Positions 1-9,368 of a DNA stretch of 64,000 nt are shown here, one piece after another; position 1 is the first letter of the stretch, and each line of letters starts with the position of its first letter. The position numbers were made by a program, and so were the translations under genes. Source of the stretch: Methanocella arvoryzae MRE50 (GTDB taxonomy: Archaea; Halobacteriota; Methanocellia; Methanocellales; Methanocellaceae); assembly GCF_000063445.1 (NCBI RefSeq), contig NC_009464.1, forward strand, positions 2,480,001 through 2,544,000, given 5' to 3'. The notes beneath the pieces were generated by a model, which saw only the letters and a list, made by a program, of their open reading frames with translations, made no database searches and was not told the origin of the DNA.

Positions 1-703
1 GCACGTAGCAGACGTCATCCGAGGTGGAGCCGTGCATCACGACTGTTACGCCCGCAATGTCCGATACCGCTACCGCGGCAGCACAGATGGCGTTCATCGC
101 GTTGTCGCTCGAGGGCCTGTCTGAGGACCTCTGGGACCCCACCAGCACGATGGGCACAGGCGACTGCACCATGAAGGAGAGCGCGGCGGCCGTGTACATC
201 AGCGTGTCGGTGCCGTGGGTGATGATGACTCCATGGGCACCTTCCTTGATGTGGCGGTGCACCGCCCGGGCGAGGTTCTGCCAGATCGAGGCGTCCATGT
301 CCTCGCTGAAGATCATGCTCAGGACCTCGCCTTTGTAGTTGGCGATCTCCGTCAGCTCCGGGATCGAGTCCATGATGTCGTCCGGGGTAAACTGGGAGGA
401 GACCGCACCGGTCCTGTAGTCCACTCTGCTGGCGATTGTGCCGCCGGTGGACAGGATCGAGACTGTAGGCAACTGCTTGTTCTCTATGTGAACGTGGGGC
501 GCCAACCGGAAAGCCGGCGGGGCTGACTTTTCGATGAATTCGACAGTCGAGCCCTCCGGTGCCAGGCCTACGTTGTAGCCGTTGCTCATCTTGAGGACGA
601 TGTTTCCGCTGCGGGAGGGCATCAGGATACCCTCGTAGCTTCTGCCGCCCTTCTGCACTTTTACCCGGTCGCCCTCGGCGAACTCCTGGCCGTTGATGAT
701 CAC
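1..703 (-). CDS. gatD: Glu-tRNA(Gln) amidotransferase subunit D, partial
   Basis: With GatE, this subunit forms the archaeal enzyme that converts Glu-tRNA(Gln) to Gln-tRNA(Gln); GatD is the asparaginase-like part that releases ammonia from an amide donor. Translating the minus strand from a GTG at 703 gives an N-terminal beta-barrel-like segment ([15 protein letters not shown]), then the L-asparaginase signatures STGGTIAS and HGTDT. About 234 codons are visible of the roughly 420 usual for the family, and the rest lies beyond the left edge. The start overlaps the argH stop (GAGTGATC), so the two genes are translationally coupled. Family assignment is secure; no gatE is visible. Confidence 0.95.
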
Positions 704-2193
704 TCTTGTCCCTCCGTCATGCTCCTGACCTCCCGGTCGAGGCTGCGGTAAGCCTCTTCCAGGCTGTCGTTCATCTTCGAGAGCAACGCTGCGTCCAGCA
801 GCATCTTCTTGCGCTCTGTGCTGATCTTCTTTTCAACCGTTTTTAGTGCAGGGCCTCCCACGATGCTCCTGCGCTCCACGTTGCTCCATGGATCCTTGGC
901 TTCTTCGACCATTTTCTCGGTCAGGCCCATCTCGCTGACTTTTTTGCCGATCATCTCGACAGAGGCTCTGTCGACGTCGGCCAGCGACGGATTGCCGCCT
1001 TCTCTGGCCAGCCTGCCCACGATGCCGTGGGCGGTGCGGAATGGCAGGCCAGTCGACCTGACGATGGTATCGGCGATCTCCGTGGCCGTGGTGAAGCCCA
1101 TCGTGCTCTTCCGCCTCATCTCTTCCTTCTTAACCGTAATGGTCTGGATGGCCCCGGCCATGATCCTGACCGAGGACCTGGTGATCTCGAAAGCCCGCAA
1201 CAGCTGCGGCGTCACTTCCTGTAAATCCGAGTTATAGCTATATGGCAGGCCTTTCACAATGGTGAACGCAGCCATCATGTGGCCGATCACTGTGCCGCTG
1301 CGGCCTCTTACAAGTTCTAACACGTCAGGGTTCTTCTTCTGGGGCATGATCGAGCTCGTGGAAGCGTACGTGTCGCTCAGCTCGATGAAGCCGAACTCCG
1401 AGGTGCTCCACAGTACCAGTTCATCCGCCAGCCTGCTCAGGTTCACCTCTATGATGGCCATCCTCGAAGTGAGGTCGAGGATGAAGTCCCGGGCAGAGAC
1501 GCCGTCCATGGAGTTATCCATGGGGCGATCGAAACCCAGCAGCTTTGCGGTCAGATCCCTGTCGAGGTTGTAGCCTGTGGAAGCGAACGCGGCGCTGCCG
1601 AGGGGGCTGATGTTGACGAACTTCAGCGCGTCGGCCAGCCGCTCGAAATCCCTGCCGAACGAGGACGCGTGGGCCAGCATGTGGTGGGCCAGCGTGGTGG
1701 GCTGGGCGTGCTGCAGGTGAGTGAAGCCGGGCATGAGCGTTTCTTTATGCTCTTCTGCCAGGGCCAGTAAGGCGCTGCGGAGATCCTGGAGGTCAGCCAT
1801 CAGCCCGAGCAGCTCTTTCCTCGCGGAAATGCGGATACATGTGGCCACCTCGTCGTTGCGGGACCGGCCCGAGTGCATCCTGCCCCCGGCGTTCTCCCCG
1901 ACGGCCTTGATCAGCTTCGACTCGATCGCCATGTGGACGTCCTCGAACGCCGGAATGTTCACAGCGTCAACGCCCTCATGCTCGATCGCTGCCAGCGCTT
2001 TCAGGATGGCCGCCGCGTCTTCTTTTGCGATTATCCCCTGCCGGGCCAGCATGACTGTATGCGCCTTGTCCACGAGCAGGTCCGACGGGAAAAGCCACCG
2101 GTCGGCCGGTATAGAAGCGGTGAACTCGCCCACTTCCTTCTTCTTCTCGGCCGCCAGCCGCCCGCGGCGAAGAATATCCTCTTTGTTTTCCAT
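700..2193 (-). CDS. argH: Argininosuccinate lyase
   Basis: It cleaves argininosuccinate to arginine and fumarate, the last step of arginine synthesis, in the cytoplasm. The 497 residues carry the superfamily signatures in order: HSGRSRND near residues 107-114, a THLQHAQPT block with the conserved His near 159, and the [11 protein letters not shown] loop near 280-290 with the catalytic Ser. Length is near the usual 460-500. The ATG at 2193 is used; a possible TATA-like stretch lies upstream around 2244-2253 on the minus strand. It is the promoter-proximal gene of a two-gene operon with gatD, an uncommon pairing of amino-acid synthesis and tRNA amidation that may simply reflect linkage. Confidence 0.96.
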
Positions 2194-2366
2194 ATCCGCA
2201 CACTCTGATAAAATGAATTGACGTCGGGTATATTTCTCCTGTCATAATATATCATTCTTTCATTGTATACCGCACCCGGCGAGGCAGGCGAGGCTGAATG
2301 GTTAAATACAGGGAAGCCGAGAGATAGCGGGTGCATTGAAAGGCAGACCGGCTGCAGGTGTGTGTT

Positions 2367-4361
2367 GTGAATAAGGTAGTCCCGATTGCCAGTGCTCTCG
2401 CTGGCATAGTCATCGCGTGGATAGCAATGGCTATCGTATTTGCAGGCTCGGGGCTGCTCGTCCATCTCGCGGGCATCGCAGGTATAGTGATGGTGCCGAT
2501 CGCGCTGGCAGTGCCGGGGTACGGCTGGAGCGGCCTGAAAGACTTTCTCGGTCGCATGGCCCGGTGGAAAGTCCGCCCCGTATGGTACGTGCTGGCAGTT
2601 CTGCTTCCTCTTGGAGTAGAGGTCGCCGCCCTGGCTATTTATGGCCTGTACCACGGCCTATCGCTCCCGCTCAGCCTGAACTTCTGGGACCTGGCAAACG
2701 TTGCGGGCATGTTTATCAAAATTCTCTATGTCATGGCCATCACGACGGCATTCTCGGGGTTCCTGCTAACCCGGGCCTCGGAGAAGCACGCTGTCGTAAT
2801 CAAGGGGCTGATCTTCACGGGCTCGCTGTACCTGAGCATGGCCCTCTTCATCGTCGCGGCCTTGGTGTCCGACGGCAACAACGTGTGGCTTTTCGCCGGC
2901 CTGATCCCTGCGGGTTTCATCGCGCTGTGGATCTACGAGAAGGCGGAGAAAAGTCTGCTCATTCCCGGGCTATTCCTCACCTGCTTCATGGCGTTTCAAC
3001 TCCTGTCACCCGTAAACTGGTACCTGACCGGGGGCTTTCCCGGGCCCAGAATTGTCGGGGTCGCACTCTACCTTGCGTCCGCAGCCATCATGGCAGCCGG
3101 GGCTATGTCGGACAAATACAAGGATAGAATGCCCGCGCTTCTGGCAGCTCTGGTCGTTCTGGCCACCCTTGCATCGGCGGTGTGTATTGCAACTGTAAAT
3201 ACAGGCATCAGCTATCCGGAACCTTCGGGGCCGTACAAAGTAGGAAAAGTAGCCTATGACTGGGTAGACGAGAACCGGACCGAGATCGCCACAGGCAACT
3301 CTACTTACCGGGAACTGATGGTATACGTCTGGTATCCCGCCGACGTGCCCGGAAACCTGACTGAAGCCCCTGCCATGGACGCAACCACGGCCAGGGGCGT
3401 GAGGGCGGGGAACGTCTTTTCGACCGCTTTCCTCGAGGGCCTCAGCGACCACGCGTATCCCGCTCCGCCGGTAGCTGCCGGCCGGTCTCGATATCCGGTC
3501 TTGCTCATGTCCCACGGGGACGGCTCTTCCCCCCTGCTGATGGCTGTCACAGCCACCGATCTGGCCAGCCACGGCTACGTCGTCGCAGGTATCTCCCATA
3601 CGTATAACTCCCGGGGCACTATGTTTCCGGACGGGCGTATCCTGGAGAGTGACTTCAATTATACTCTGATCCAGAACGATCCTTACGACTTCAACCTGTC
3701 CTACTACGAGAACGCTAAGCTTTGGGCCCGTCACAACGCAGAGGTAGAGCTCCGGGAAGCGGACGACGTATCCTTCGTCCTCGATCGCATGGAAGCGCTA
3801 AACCAGTCTGATGACCTGTTCAGGGGCAGGATCGACACTGCCCGGGCCGGCACCCTCGGCTTCTCCCTTGGCGGCGCCGCAGCCATCAGCAGCGCGGAGA
3901 GGGATGATCGGATCAAGGCAGCGTCAGACCTCGATGGGGCGCTGTACCATAACGTGAGCATAGACAAGCCGACGCTGCTATTCCTCCGCGGGTCCCGGCT
4001 GAGCTACGACCGGCCATACGATGCCGTCAACCAGGGTCTGCTCACCCGGGAGCAGTTCGAGGAGCTGAAGACGATCTGGGACGGCTACCAGATGCAGGTT
4101 TACACCGCCCCCTCGACAGCATACTACGTGGGAATCAAGGGCACGGAGCACGGCAATTTCAACGACCTGGGCGCGCTGGGCCTGCCCATAGATGCCGGAC
4201 CCGTCGACGGCAGGCACGCGAGCAGGATCATCAACGCCTATCTCGTGGCCTTCTTCGACCGGCACCTGACTGGTTTGGACTCCCCCCTTCTGAACGGGAC
4301 GCAGGCGTACCCGGAGGACGTCTTCAGAAGCCGGGTTAACGGGACAGAAGTCGCAGGCTGA
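2367..4361 (+). CDS. Membrane protein: CPBP-like domain fused to a PAF-acetylhydrolase-type hydrolase
   Basis: Residues about 1-285 are hydrophobic with about eight predicted membrane spans. They resemble the CPBP (Abi) intramembrane protease fold in the order of blocks: a W-R/K-V-rich segment before WYVLAVLLPL, a GFLLTRASEKH block, and a WIYEKAEKSLLIPGLF block. The glutamates and histidines expected of an active CPBP protease are not seen there. After a short linker comes an alpha/beta hydrolase with SHGDGSS (oxyanion side), the nucleophile elbow GFSLGG (Ser near 503 counted from GTG 2358), DLDG near 525 and a late GTEHGNF histidine, like secreted PAF-acetylhydrolase or dienelactone hydrolases. 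GTG 2367 (MNKVVPI) has an AGGTG at good spacing; GTG 2358 is the alternative. Substrate unknown. The hydrolase part would face outside if the topology prediction holds. Confidence 0.75.
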   Translation: MNKVVPIASALAGIVIAWIAMAIVFAGSGLLVHLAGIAGIVMVPIALAVPGYGWSGLKDFLGRMARWKVRPVWYVLAVLLPLGVEVAALAIYGLYHGLSLPLSLNFWDLANVAGMFIKILYVMAITTAFSGFLLTRASEKHAVVIKGLIFTGSLYLSMALFIVAALVSDGNNVWLFAGLIPAGFIALWIYEKAEKSLLIPGLFLTCFMAFQLLSPVNWYLTGGFPGPRIVGVALYLASAAIMAAGAMSDKYKDRMPALLAALVVLATLASAVCIATVNTGISYPEPSGPYKVGKVAYDWVDENRTEIATGNSTYRELMVYVWYPADVPGNLTEAPAMDATTARGVRAGNVFSTAFLEGLSDHAYPAPPVAAGRSRYPVLLMSHGDGSSPLLMAVTATDLASHGYVVAGISHTYNSRGTMFPDGRILESDFNYTLIQNDPYDFNLSYYENAKLWARHNAEVELREADDVSFVLDRMEALNQSDDLFRGRIDTARAGTLGFSLGGAAAISSAERDDRIKAASDLDGALYHNVSIDKPTLLFLRGSRLSYDRPYDAVNQGLLTREQFEELKTIWDGYQMQVYTAPSTAYYVGIKGTEHGNFNDLGALGLPIDAGPVDGRHASRIINAYLVAFFDRHLTGLDSPLLNGTQAYPEDVFRSRVNGTEVAG

Positions 4362-4383
4362 GGCGGCGCATGGCCAGATACAA

Positions 4384-4397
4384 AAATTATATATTTT
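4384..4397 (+). promoter_or_regulatory. TATA box for the radical SAM gene
   Basis: The stretch AAATTATATATTTT ends 24 bases before the ATG at 4422. That predicts a very short leader or leaderless transcript. An AGAGG at 4414-4418 also sits close to the ATG. Confidence 0.55.
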
Positions 4398-4421
4398 ACA
4401 ACGGGACGAGTTAAGAGGAAC

Positions 4422-5576
4422 ATGATTTTTTCAGAAGTCTACGACGAGGGCAACGACAGGGTGTTCGTGCTGAGGGACACCATCGAGGTGAGGGTACCCC
4501 ACCAGTTTTACACAAAGCTTAGCAAGAAGTACTCCGACGAGGAGATCGTGTCCATGCACGAGCCCAAGGTCCTGAAGCACCACTGCACTCACCGGCCGCT
4601 CGTCTACGTCACGAAGGAGTCCGAAATACCGCTCATAGGGCACACCGCCTTCGGGCTCATCGACAGGGGCACGAACCTCATCCAGGTTCGCCCAATATCC
4701 GGGTGCAATCTCAATTGCATCTTCTGCAGCGTGGACGAAGGCCATACTCAGACGAGGCAGACTGACTTCATCGTCGATACTGACTATTTAGTGGAAGAGT
4801 TCGCTAAGCTGGCTGCCCTCAAGGGTGATGACATAGAAGCGCACATCGACGGCCAGGGCGAGCCGTTCCTATACCCTTACATGGTAGAACTTCTGGAAAA
4901 GCTTCGGAAAGTCCCCGGTGTAAAGGTCATTTCGGCACAGAGCAACGGCATGGTTCTGGACGAGGAAAAGATCAAGGCCATGTCAGGCCTGTTAGACCGG
5001 ATCAACCTTTCGCTCTCTTCGATGGATGAGCGCACCGGCCAGATCCTGGCGGGCACAAAGAAGTTCAGCGTAGAGCACGTGAAGAACGTGGCCCGCTGGT
5101 GCCTGGAGAACGACATCGACGTGCTGCTCGCCCCTGTCTGGGTCCCCGGCTTCAACGACGGCGAAATCGAGAAGATCATCGAATTCGGCCTGGAAATCGG
5201 CGTCGGCCGCAAGTACCCCGGCTTCGGCATCCAGAACTACGTCCGGTACCAGTTCGGGAAAAAAGTCAGAGGTAAACCGCTGCGCTTCGATCAGTTCTTC
5301 GAGAAGCTGGAGGAGTTCGAACGGAAATATGATCTGCATCTCAGGCTCACTCCGCAGGACTTCGGCATCCACAAGGCGAAGTCCCTGCCCAGAGCGTTCC
5401 GGAAGGGCGACCTCGTCAAGGTACAGATCGTCGCCCCCGGCCGGGTTTTCGGAGAGATGCTGGCCGTAGCCAGCGGGAGAGTCATCGGAGTGCTCACCGA
5501 TAAGCCTGTAGGCTCTCATATTACGGCTGAGATCACGAGGACGACGGACAACGTCTACAATGCAGTGCTGCGCTGA
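4422..5576 (+). CDS. Radical SAM protein with C-terminal TRAM domain
   Basis: A 384-residue archaeal radical SAM enzyme of the COG2100 type. The cluster motif is CNLNCIFC (Cys 95, 99, 102), followed by IDGQGEPFLYPY, which matches the SAM-binding GGEP-type block. The last 60 residues (GDLVKVQIVAPGRVFGEM and following) look like a TRAM domain, an RNA-binding beta barrel also found in tRNA methylthiotransferases. This suggests an RNA or tRNA substrate, but the reaction of this subfamily is not something I can state. The ATG at 4422 follows a TATA box and AGAGG. It is monocistronic, with non-coding repeats downstream. Confidence 0.85.
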   Translation: MIFSEVYDEGNDRVFVLRDTIEVRVPHQFYTKLSKKYSDEEIVSMHEPKVLKHHCTHRPLVYVTKESEIPLIGHTAFGLIDRGTNLIQVRPISGCNLNCIFCSVDEGHTQTRQTDFIVDTDYLVEEFAKLAALKGDDIEAHIDGQGEPFLYPYMVELLEKLRKVPGVKVISAQSNGMVLDEEKIKAMSGLLDRINLSLSSMDERTGQILAGTKKFSVEHVKNVARWCLENDIDVLLAPVWVPGFNDGEIEKIIEFGLEIGVGRKYPGFGIQNYVRYQFGKKVRGKPLRFDQFFEKLEEFERKYDLHLRLTPQDFGIHKAKSLPRAFRKGDLVKVQIVAPGRVFGEMLAVASGRVIGVLTDKPVGSHITAEITRTTDNVYNAVLR

Positions 5577-5662
5577 TTCTTATTATAGCCTTAAATGGCC
5601 TATCTGCTTATAGTCCTGTGAAAAGTCTGGATATCGCCGGCGCCGGGCCGCCTTGTACTTAG

Positions 5663-5975
5663 TTCACAAAGGTGCAGAGGCGCAAGGACGCAAAGTCTAA
5701 TCAGAAAACCTTCGCGTCCTATGAAACTTGTTGTTTCGGCGAGGGCTGCAAGGCCGCCAAGCACTCGCATTATGAAAAATGGAACATTCAGGTAGAGGCT
5801 ATGAAAAATCGAAAGTTGGCCATGTGTGAGTCGAAAATACCGCCAGGCACGCCAAGGAGCCAAGCTCGCCAAGGACTTTGTGATCAGGATCAGAAGATAT
5901 CGCTAAAATAAATCTTGGCGTTCTATGAAAATGTGTATCTTGGCGGGCTTGGCACCTTGGCGAGCTTGGCGGCTT
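5663..5975. repeat. Dyad-symmetric word repeat, CGCCAAGG type
   Basis: This is part of the 1 kb gene-free stretch 5577-6605. The left half is rich in the word CGCCAAG (5841-5874) and the right half in its complement CTTGGCG (5939-5972). AAGCTCGCCAAGG at 5862-5874 is exactly complementary to 5955-5967, so a long imperfect hairpin can form around an AT-rich centre. A preceding segment (5663-5765) has a similar layout built on words such as GGACGCAAAG. Short open frames here are made of the repeat and are not credible genes. Confidence 0.7.
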
Positions 5976-6084
5976 TACAAGCTCAGAAACTGAAAACTGC
6001 CAGTTTTTCATCACTTATGCCTGATCAAGGCTCCGATCATCATCTGACTCTTTGCCCCCGCGCCTTTTAATTCAAGTCCTCCCT

Positions 6085-6320
6085 GGCCTCCGGTTCCTCA
6101 CTGTTCTCCTCTCTGATCTCCTGACCTCTCTGACCTCTCCCTGAGATCGTTCTCTCTGATCTCCGGGGCCTCCGAAACCTCTCGGTTGTCATGCTTGCGT
6201 AGACGTACCATGGAAAATGTGAGGTTGGGGAGTGCCCGGAGATCAGGGAGACTTTTTTCAAACTGGGAGGTCAGAGAGGTCTGGAGGTCTGAGAGGAGGA
6301 AGGTGAGTGCCCGGAGGATT
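6085..6320. repeat. Dyad-symmetric word repeat, GACCTCTCTGACCTC type
   Basis: The left arm repeats CTGACCTCT/CTGATCTC words, and the right arm repeats their complements (GAGGTCAGAGAGG, GGTCTGGAGG). GACCTCTCTGACCTC at 6123-6137 pairs perfectly with 6267-6281. Arms of about 90 bases surround an unrelated core. The architecture matches the other long inverted elements here, with a different repeated word. Confidence 0.7.
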
Positions 6321-6347
6321 GGAGAGGGAAAACCGGCTGTCGGGAAT

Positions 6348-6388
6348 CGCCTTGAGAACGCCTGCATTCGCAGGCGTTCAAAAGGCGA
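6348..6388. repeat. Nested hairpin CGCCTT-GAACGCCTGC
   Basis: GAACGCCTGC (6356-6365) and GCAGGCGTTC (6370-6379) form a perfect 10-base stem with loop ATTC. The flanks CGCCTT (from 6348) and AAGGCGA extend the symmetry. The same nested hairpin recurs near 25976-26017. Between here and 6550 the only other pattern is GTACTTCGTGTACTTCGGGTACTTCGTG-like direct repeats near 6490-6520. Confidence 0.7.
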
Positions 6389-6559
6389 ACGTCATAGCAC
6401 AGGAACTGTCAGAAATGTTTCAGGAAGATCATACACGAAGTTTTTACTTTATGATTATTTTTCAGCATGCCGTTATTATCTAACTTTGAGTACTTCGTGT
6501 ACTTCGGGTACTTCGTGTAAATGGTACTGGCACTCGTACGAAACGTTTCAGTAACGACA

Positions 6560-6591
6560 ATAAAAAAGATAAACCGCCACGAGGTGGCGGT
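6560..6591 (-). terminator. Terminator of the subtilase gene
   Basis: On the minus strand a perfect ACCGCCAC/GTGGCGGT stem (6573-6591, loop CTC) is followed by a T-rich run (TTTATCTTTTTTATT). It lies 15 bases beyond the protease stop. Confidence 0.75.
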
Positions 6592-6605
6592 CTGGTATTA
6601 ACCTT

Positions 6606-9050
6606 CTAATAACGGCCCGCAAACTGCTCTAACCCGTACGGGTAGGCGCCGACGGGTATCGTTTTAAGCACTGTGCCAGCATCATCGCTTACGTCGACAA
6701 CCGTCACGCTGTGGCTATTCATGTTAGTCACATAGACCCTGGAGCCGTCAGGGGTGCAGGCTATGCCTCTGACTCCGGCGCCGCACTTTACTGTTTTGAT
6801 GGTCGAGTAGTCCTGGGCGTCGGCGATTATGAGGTTGCTGTTGCTGTCGGTCACGTAGTACAGGCGGTTGCCGTCCGGGCTGACTATGGGGCTTAGTGGG
6901 CCTGCGGCGGTATTGATTGTGCTGAGCAGGGCGAGAGAGCTCGCGTCATAGACCTGAATATTATTAGCTCCGTAGTTGGCCACGAACAGTTTCTCGCCAG
7001 CCGGGTCAAGCGATATAAAGTAGGGCTTGTTACCTGCGATGGTTGCCTCGATGATGCCGCTGTCGCCTGCTACGTTGACTACGTAGACGTTGTTGGCCTG
7101 GTATGCGCCTGCGTAGAGGCGGTTGCCGTCAGGGTGCAGCCATAGCTGGTGAGGCTTGGTGATTCCATTTATAGTTTTTATGATTCTGGGCTGGCTGGTG
7201 TCTGACGTATCGATGATGGTGATCGAATTACTGCCGTAGTTGCCTACATAGAGGCGGGTACCATCCGGCGATATGGCCAGACCGTGAGGTTCGCTGCCCA
7301 CGTTGATAATACGTAATACCGTGTTGTTCGCCGGCGATATGATCGCCACGCGGTTCAGTCCTTCTACTGCCACGTAGACGAGAGAGCCATCCGGGCTGTG
7401 GACGATACCATATGGCCTGGAGCCTGTGATGATCGTGCCCGTCACAGTATTAGTAGACTGGTCGATTACACTCACAGTGTTCGAACCGTAGTTAGATACG
7501 AATGTCTTCGATACAGGGGGTGTTGGTGTTGGTGTCGGCGTAGGCGTTGCCGTGGGTGTTGCCGTGGGTGTTGCCGTCGGCGTAGGTGTTGGTGTTACTG
7601 TCGGTGTAACCGTGGGTGTTGGTGTTGGTGTTGGTGTAGGCGTCGGGGTTGCAGTAGGTGTAGGTGTTACTGTCGGTGTAACAGTAGGTGTTGGCGTAGG
7701 TGTAGGTGTTGCTGTAGGTGTTGCTGTAGGTGTTGCTGTCGGGGTCGGAGTTGGTGTTGGTGTTGCTGTCGGCGTAGGTGTTGGTGTAGGTGTTGGCGTC
7801 ACCTGCAGTACTTCGTTTAACGCGGGGGCTATGTTGAGCCGTCCCCAGCCCTGGCCGTTCTCCGGGTATGTATCGCTGAGGTGGTAGGTATTTCTTATCA
7901 GCACGTCCTTGATCTCTTCCGGGGTCAGGCTGCCGTTCGCCTGCAGCAGGATGGCGCTGGCCGCGCTTACCTGGGGGCAGGCGGCGCTTGTGCCCGAGGC
8001 ATAACAGTAGTACTGGCCGAGCGGGTTCCCCATCGTACTTCCGCTGGACCTGTAAGAGATGACGTATTCCCCGACAGCGACGATGTCCGGCTTGATCCGG
8101 CCGTCCTGGGTCGGGCCCCGGGAGCTGAAGCTAGATAGCCTGTCACTCATGCTCACCGAGCCGACAGCGATCACGTCCGGGGAGTCTCCAGGGCATCTGA
8201 TGGAGCCTTTATAGGGGCCTGTGTTGCCCGCAGAGCAGACTACGACCACGCCATTTTCTGCGGCGTTGTGGACGGCGTCGTCGAGCGCCTGGATGTGGGT
8301 GGGGTTAGACAGGGACATCGAGATTACGTCTGCATGGTTCTGGACCGACCAGTCTATGGCAGCGATGATGTCGCTGACGTAGGCGGTGCCTGAAGGGTTC
8401 AGGACTTTGACGCCGAACAGGCTGGCGTCGTAAGCCAGCCCTTTGACTTCGCCGCCAGACATGGCTCCGGATCCTGCGATGATGCCCGCGACAAAGGTGC
8501 CGTGCCCGAAGTCGTCGTACGGTGTTGCCCTGTCGTTCAGGAAGTCCTTCCACAGGATCACTTTGCCTGCGAGGTCAGGATGGGTGGCGTCGATGCCCGA
8601 ATCGATCACGCTTACGTTGACCCCTTTACCCGTGTAGCCCGGGACTGTGGACCAGGCGACTGAAGCGTTTACGTGGTAGGGTACCTCGTCCAGGTCTGCG
8701 TAAGCGATCGAGTCCCTTACTACGCTTTCCACGTCCGGCCTCGCCTTGAGCGCTGCTACCTCGCTGTCCGGCAGGTCGACTGCAACAGCGTCGATGATAT
8801 TATAGTTGTACTTGACTTTTCCGCCTGCTTTGACGAGGTCCCGGGTTTTCGCCTCCTTCGAGGCGGCGCCCTGGGATAGAAGCGAGGCTCCCTGCTTCTG
8901 GTTATCTATCGTCTTCTTGTAGGTTACTATATACCTGTGCGAAGTGTCGCTTTTACCCTGCTTTGCGGCAGTGGCTGTTGCCGGCACTATCAACGCTACA
9001 ATTAGTCCAATTATAATCAGTATTGTACAGAGTTGTCTTAGTCTTTTAAT
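6606..9050 (-). CDS. Secreted subtilisin-like protease with Thr-Pro linker and YVTN beta-propeller
   Basis: A serine protease of family S8, exported by a Sec signal peptide. Counting from the TTG at 8993: inhibitor-I9-like propeptide about 15-95, peptidase domain about 110-390 with Asp131 (VIDSGID), His164 (GHGTFVAG), oxyanion Asn257 and Ser336 (SGTSAACP), then about 100 residues of TPTPTATPT linker, then about 290 residues of YVTN-type repeats (SPDGxxLYVxNYGSN) forming a propeller. The linker is likely extended and glycosylated. The signal peptide ([20 protein letters not shown]) reads upstream of TTG 8993, and no ATG or GTG is in frame. The best-placed start is ATT at 9050, six bases after GGGGGT. 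The propeller suggests surface binding. It may process or remodel envelope proteins. Confidence 0.9.
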   Translation of the reverse strand: MKRLRQLCTILIIIGLIVALIVPATATAAKQGKSDTSHRYIVTYKKTIDNQKQGASLLSQGAASKEAKTRDLVKAGGKVKYNYNIIDAVAVDLPDSEVAALKARPDVESVVRDSIAYADLDEVPYHVNASVAWSTVPGYTGKGVNVSVIDSGIDATHPDLAGKVILWKDFLNDRATPYDDFGHGTFVAGIIAGSGAMSGGEVKGLAYDASLFGVKVLNPSGTAYVSDIIAAIDWSVQNHADVISMSLSNPTHIQALDDAVHNAAENGVVVVCSAGNTGPYKGSIRCPGDSPDVIAVGSVSMSDRLSSFSSRGPTQDGRIKPDIVAVGEYVISYRSSGSTMGNPLGQYYCYASGTSAACPQVSAASAILLQANGSLTPEEIKDVLIRNTYHLSDTYPENGQGWGRLNIAPALNEVLQVTPTPTPTPTPTATPTPTPTPTATPTATPTATPTPTPTPTVTPTVTPTPTATPTPTPTPTPTPTVTPTVTPTPTPTATPTATPTATPTPTPTPTPPVSKTFVSNYGSNTVSVIDQSTNTVTGTIITGSRPYGIVHSPDGSLVYVAVEGLNRVAIISPANNTVLRIINVGSEPHGLAISPDGTRLYVGNYGSNSITIIDTSDTSQPRIIKTINGITKPHQLWLHPDGNRLYAGAYQANNVYVVNVAGDSGIIEATIAGNKPYFISLDPAGEKLFVANYGANNIQVYDASSLALLSTINTAAGPLSPIVSPDGNRLYYVTDSNSNLIIADAQDYSTIKTVKCGAGVRGIACTPDGSRVYVTNMNSHSVTVVDVSDDAGTVLKTIPVGAYPYGLEQFAGRY

Positions 9051-9062
9051 ATGTATACCCCC
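9048..9062 (-). promoter_or_regulatory. Ribosome binding site and apparent ATT start of the subtilase
   Basis: GGGGGT (9057-9062) is followed by ATACAT and then ATT AAA AGA CTA. This gives a K/R-rich N terminus directly before a hydrophobic signal core. The nearest conventional in-frame start, TTG 8993, would remove the charged region and most of the hydrophobic core. Confidence 0.55.
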
Positions 9063-9339
9063 GTCGATTTAGCTCTCTTTGAATAACTGAAAGCTGCTAT
9101 GGGTGTTTCTGGATATGCCTTTTATATTTAAGTTTAGTATTATGCTATTATTATATAAATATTTAGGGCGTAGGGGGCTATACAGACTGCTTCTGGCAAA
9201 AGAAGGCATGGATAGCGAGGAGTCCCTGACCATGTTTCTTTGCTGTTCCAGCCGGGACAAAATTATATGGTTAAATTTATATAATAAGTTGATAAAATAT
9301 TGCCTATATATCTATAGCTTAGAGCTCGCTTACAGCTCA

Positions 9340-9350
9340 AACTTTAAAAT
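9340..9350 (+). promoter_or_regulatory. TATA box for the FemAB-like operon
   Basis: ACTTTAAAATA is centred about 25 bases before the ATG at 9369, predicting a leaderless first gene. The rest of the AT-rich gap 9051-9368 holds further TATA-like stretches on both strands (for example TTATATTTAAG near 9120 for the divergent protease) and no credible gene. Confidence 0.5.
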
Positions 9351-9368
9351 ACCTGATGGTGGCCGAAA

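Noticed and set aside
5600-6554. Several 60-120 codon open frames on both strands
   Set aside because: They consist of the repeat words and have no ribosome site or recognisable sequence.
7510-7800. Long open frames on the plus strand through the Thr-Pro repeat ([10 protein letters not shown]-type and CRCWRR-type)
   Set aside because: They are shadows of the TPTPTATPT linker of the subtilase and have low-complexity translations with no start signals.
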